64,000 nt of DNA from Symbiodinium natans (Eukaryota > Sar > Dinophyceae > Suessiales > Symbiodiniaceae), in the NCBI GenBank assembly GCA_905221605.1, contig CAJNDS010001112.1:451001-515000 (forward strand). The letters are read 5' to 3'. This document shows positions 62,160 through 64,000 of the stretch, piece after piece (position 1 is the first letter of the stretch; every line of letters begins with the position of its first letter). The notes beneath the pieces are model-generated. The model was not told the origin of the DNA. It saw only the letters and a list, made by a program, of their open reading frames with translations, and ran no database searches. A program made the position numbers and the translations under genes.

Positions 62160-62740
62160 TGAAACCACAGTCTTCTGGCGGCAGCCAGGGACCCCCCCGC
62201 AAAATCTGGACCCTGGTACTCCGCGGTTCGGCAGACTGGACACGGCGTCCTATGTCATTCGACCTTTTCGGGTTTCTCCCAGACCCATTCTTTCGAAGGT
62301 TCTTCCATGCCTTGTCAGCCTGCAGGGCAGCCGGTAGTTTCCACGGATCAAGAGCGTGCGTGTTGTCTCTCTTCTGAGAGGAGGCTTTGTTTTGCCCACG
62401 GATCAAGAGCATGCACGCTGGTCTCTTCTGAGAGGAAGCGACGTTTTGCTGGCGGCAGCCAGGTAGTCTCGCGTAAAACCCGGACCCTGGTCCGAGAGAA
62501 ACAATCTGGGCCCACAATCTTTTGTTTTTGCGGCAGCCACATGGTTTCATGTGAAACCTGGACCCCAGCTCTCTGCTCGGGTTGCTCCAACCGATGTTCT
62601 GCTATTCTGGCGGCACCCAGGTAGTTTCACGCGCAACCCGGACTCTGTCTCTGCTCCGATCGTTGTCTCGCGTAATCTGGACCGTGTCACCTCATCAATA
62701 ACCTCGTGCTATTATTCTGGCGGCGGCCGTTCGGAGGAAA
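62160..62740. repeat. Second tandem repeat, TCTGGCGGCAGCCAGG units
   Basis: A unit starting CTGGCGGCAGCCAGGTAG and containing AACCCGGACCCTGG recurs at about 62173, 62449, 62530, 62607 and 62717. CCACGGATCAAGAGCRTGC is duplicated at 62340 and 62397. Confidence 0.8.
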
Positions 62741-62849
62741 ACTTCCCTCAGGTTTCTCCAATAACTTTTTTCTTAAACATCTGCGTGCAAGTTAAGTTGC
62801 ATCCTTCGGCTACAACTCAACTTCCGCGCGACGTGATTGTAATTTAGAG

Positions 62850-64000
62850 AAGGGGGTGAGAAAAAGAAAAAAAGACAAATTGATTACACAACGAACACCG
62901 GGAGGGTCGGGCGGGCAACAAGCAGCCGCGCGTCAGGCTTGGCACACCCTAAACCCTAAACCCTAAACCCTAAACCCCCCAAGCCTTAAACCCCAAGCCC
63001 TCCTCAACCATCACAGCCTGCGCTCCTGGGATGCCGAAGCACGAGGCTTACAAACCGAGGTGCCTCGCGCAGCTTCCCGGGGTCCTGCACGCCATGAGGC
63101 TTAGAAGCTTAGGTTTAGGGGTGTATGGGTTGCTCGAAAGTATATATATATATATATATGTATGATGTATGTATATATATATATATGAGATATATATATA
63201 TATATATATATATGGTTCAGCGTCGAGCGTCCTGGGCCCCCCCCCCCCCATGGTATCCCCCCCCCCCCAAGTCTACTCTACGGTCCCTAAACCCTAAACC
63301 CTAAACCCTAAACCCTAAACCCCTAAACCCTAAACCCTAAACCCTAAACCCTAAAACCTAAACCCTAACCCTAAACCCTAAACCTTAAGTCTTAAACCTT
63401 AAACCCTAAACCCTAAAACCCTGAACCCTAAACCCTAACCCTAAAACCAACCCCCAACCACACCACAGGGGGGGGGGATCATCTTAGTACCCCATCCGCG
63501 CGTTAAACCCTAAAGCCTAAACCCTAAACCCTAAACCCTAAGACCCTAAACCGTAAACCCTAAACCCTAAACCCTAAAACCCTAAAACCCTAAAACCCTA
63601 AACCCTAAACCCTAAACCCTAAAACCCTAAAACCCCCTAAAACCAACCCCCAACCACACCACAGGGGGGGTGGGGGGGGGTACCATGGGGGGGGGGGGGG
63701 GGGGGTAGGGGGGGGGGGGGGGGGGCCCGCCGGGGCTGAATCATATATATATATATATATATATATATACGCTGCAAGTATTGGTAGCTATATGAGCCGG
63801 CGGCAATCTTCAAGGGACCTAAACGGATATGTGTGTAAGGGCATCGATTTGGCATTACGCATCGCTTCGCCATGCGCCTGCACTCTGTCCCCCCTGTAGC
63901 AGGCAGGCAGTTGGCCTTCCGAATGCCTGTCTCCTGTACTGGAAATAACAATGAAGGATGATCTATCATAGCAACAGGATGGTTGATGCTGGTTGAGCTT
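62850..64000. repeat. Terminal stretch of simple repeats and telomeric tracts
   Basis: CCCTAAA at 62945-62977; (TA)n at 63139-63214 and 63743-63769; CCCTAAA variants 63284-63460 and 63503-63640; poly-G/C at 63238-63270 and 63664-63726. A block CCAACCACACCACAGGGGGG occurs twice (about 63452 and 63649). 63770-64000 looks unique, no gene recognised. Confidence 0.85.

Noticed and set aside
1-64000. tRNA, rRNA or spliced-leader RNA genes
   Set aside because: I looked for cloverleaf ends, rRNA core motifs and an SL donor-like segment and saw none I could support by eye.

Overview
This is nuclear DNA of a eukaryote, most likely a dinoflagellate. The evidence is GC-rich coding exons all on one strand, introns that start with GT, GC or GA and end in AG followed by an exonic G, a telomere-type heptamer (TTTAGGG/CCCTAAA) spread through the whole window in both orientations, and a transposase-like ORF of a kind I associate with dinoflagellate genomes. 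Every gene I could reconstruct is on the minus strand.

Layout. Positions 1-5371 hold long minus-strand frames with few or no introns: a 737-codon frame that leaves the window, an upstream proline-rich ORF, an alpha/beta-hydrolase-like ORF and an unidentified ORF that ends at a 100-N gap. From 5472 on the DNA changes. Short exons (35-415 bp) are separated by telomeric-repeat tracts and by at least a dozen families of short (about 80-160 bp) terminal-inverted-repeat (TIR) elements, named A-M here. By chaining exons by hand I recovered four split genes: a ubiquitin-like-domain protein (10564 to 6895), a J-domain protein (17301 to about 14504), a bestrophin-like channel (about 54211 to 50178) and a glycine-betaine-type substrate-binding protein (59127 to 56344). 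Between and around them are exon-like fragments, a transposase remnant (23066-23458), an AT-rich island (24130-24860), a small LTR element (42190-42892), a 592-bp TIR element filled with minisatellite (55181-55772) and large tandem repeats at 60300-62730.

Main result. The TIR elements are the introns of these genes. Each begins CT and ends AG on either strand and is flanked by a 4-bp target-site duplication (TSD). One TSD copy supplies the 5' splice site (GT, GC or GA); the element end plus the other copy supplies AG|G. Removing element plus one TSD restores frame at essentially every site; for example it restores the exact spacing of the J domain before its HPD motif.

Tracts of pure telomeric heptamer behave the same way. 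At 9953-10022 a CCCTAAA tract lies between two copies of a 12-bp host sequence and is a GA-AG intron. At 52584-52679 another lies between 25-bp imperfect copies and is a GC-AG intron. Telomeric tracts are also found inside TIR elements, often where the element already reads GGGGTTTA, CCCCTTA or CATAA, as if telomere repeats had been added at breaks by microhomology. The window therefore looks like a genome in which telomere-repeat insertions as well as TIR introners make new introns.

Everything here was read by eye. Exon borders supported by TSDs and frame bookkeeping are firm; protein names beyond the J domain are tentative.
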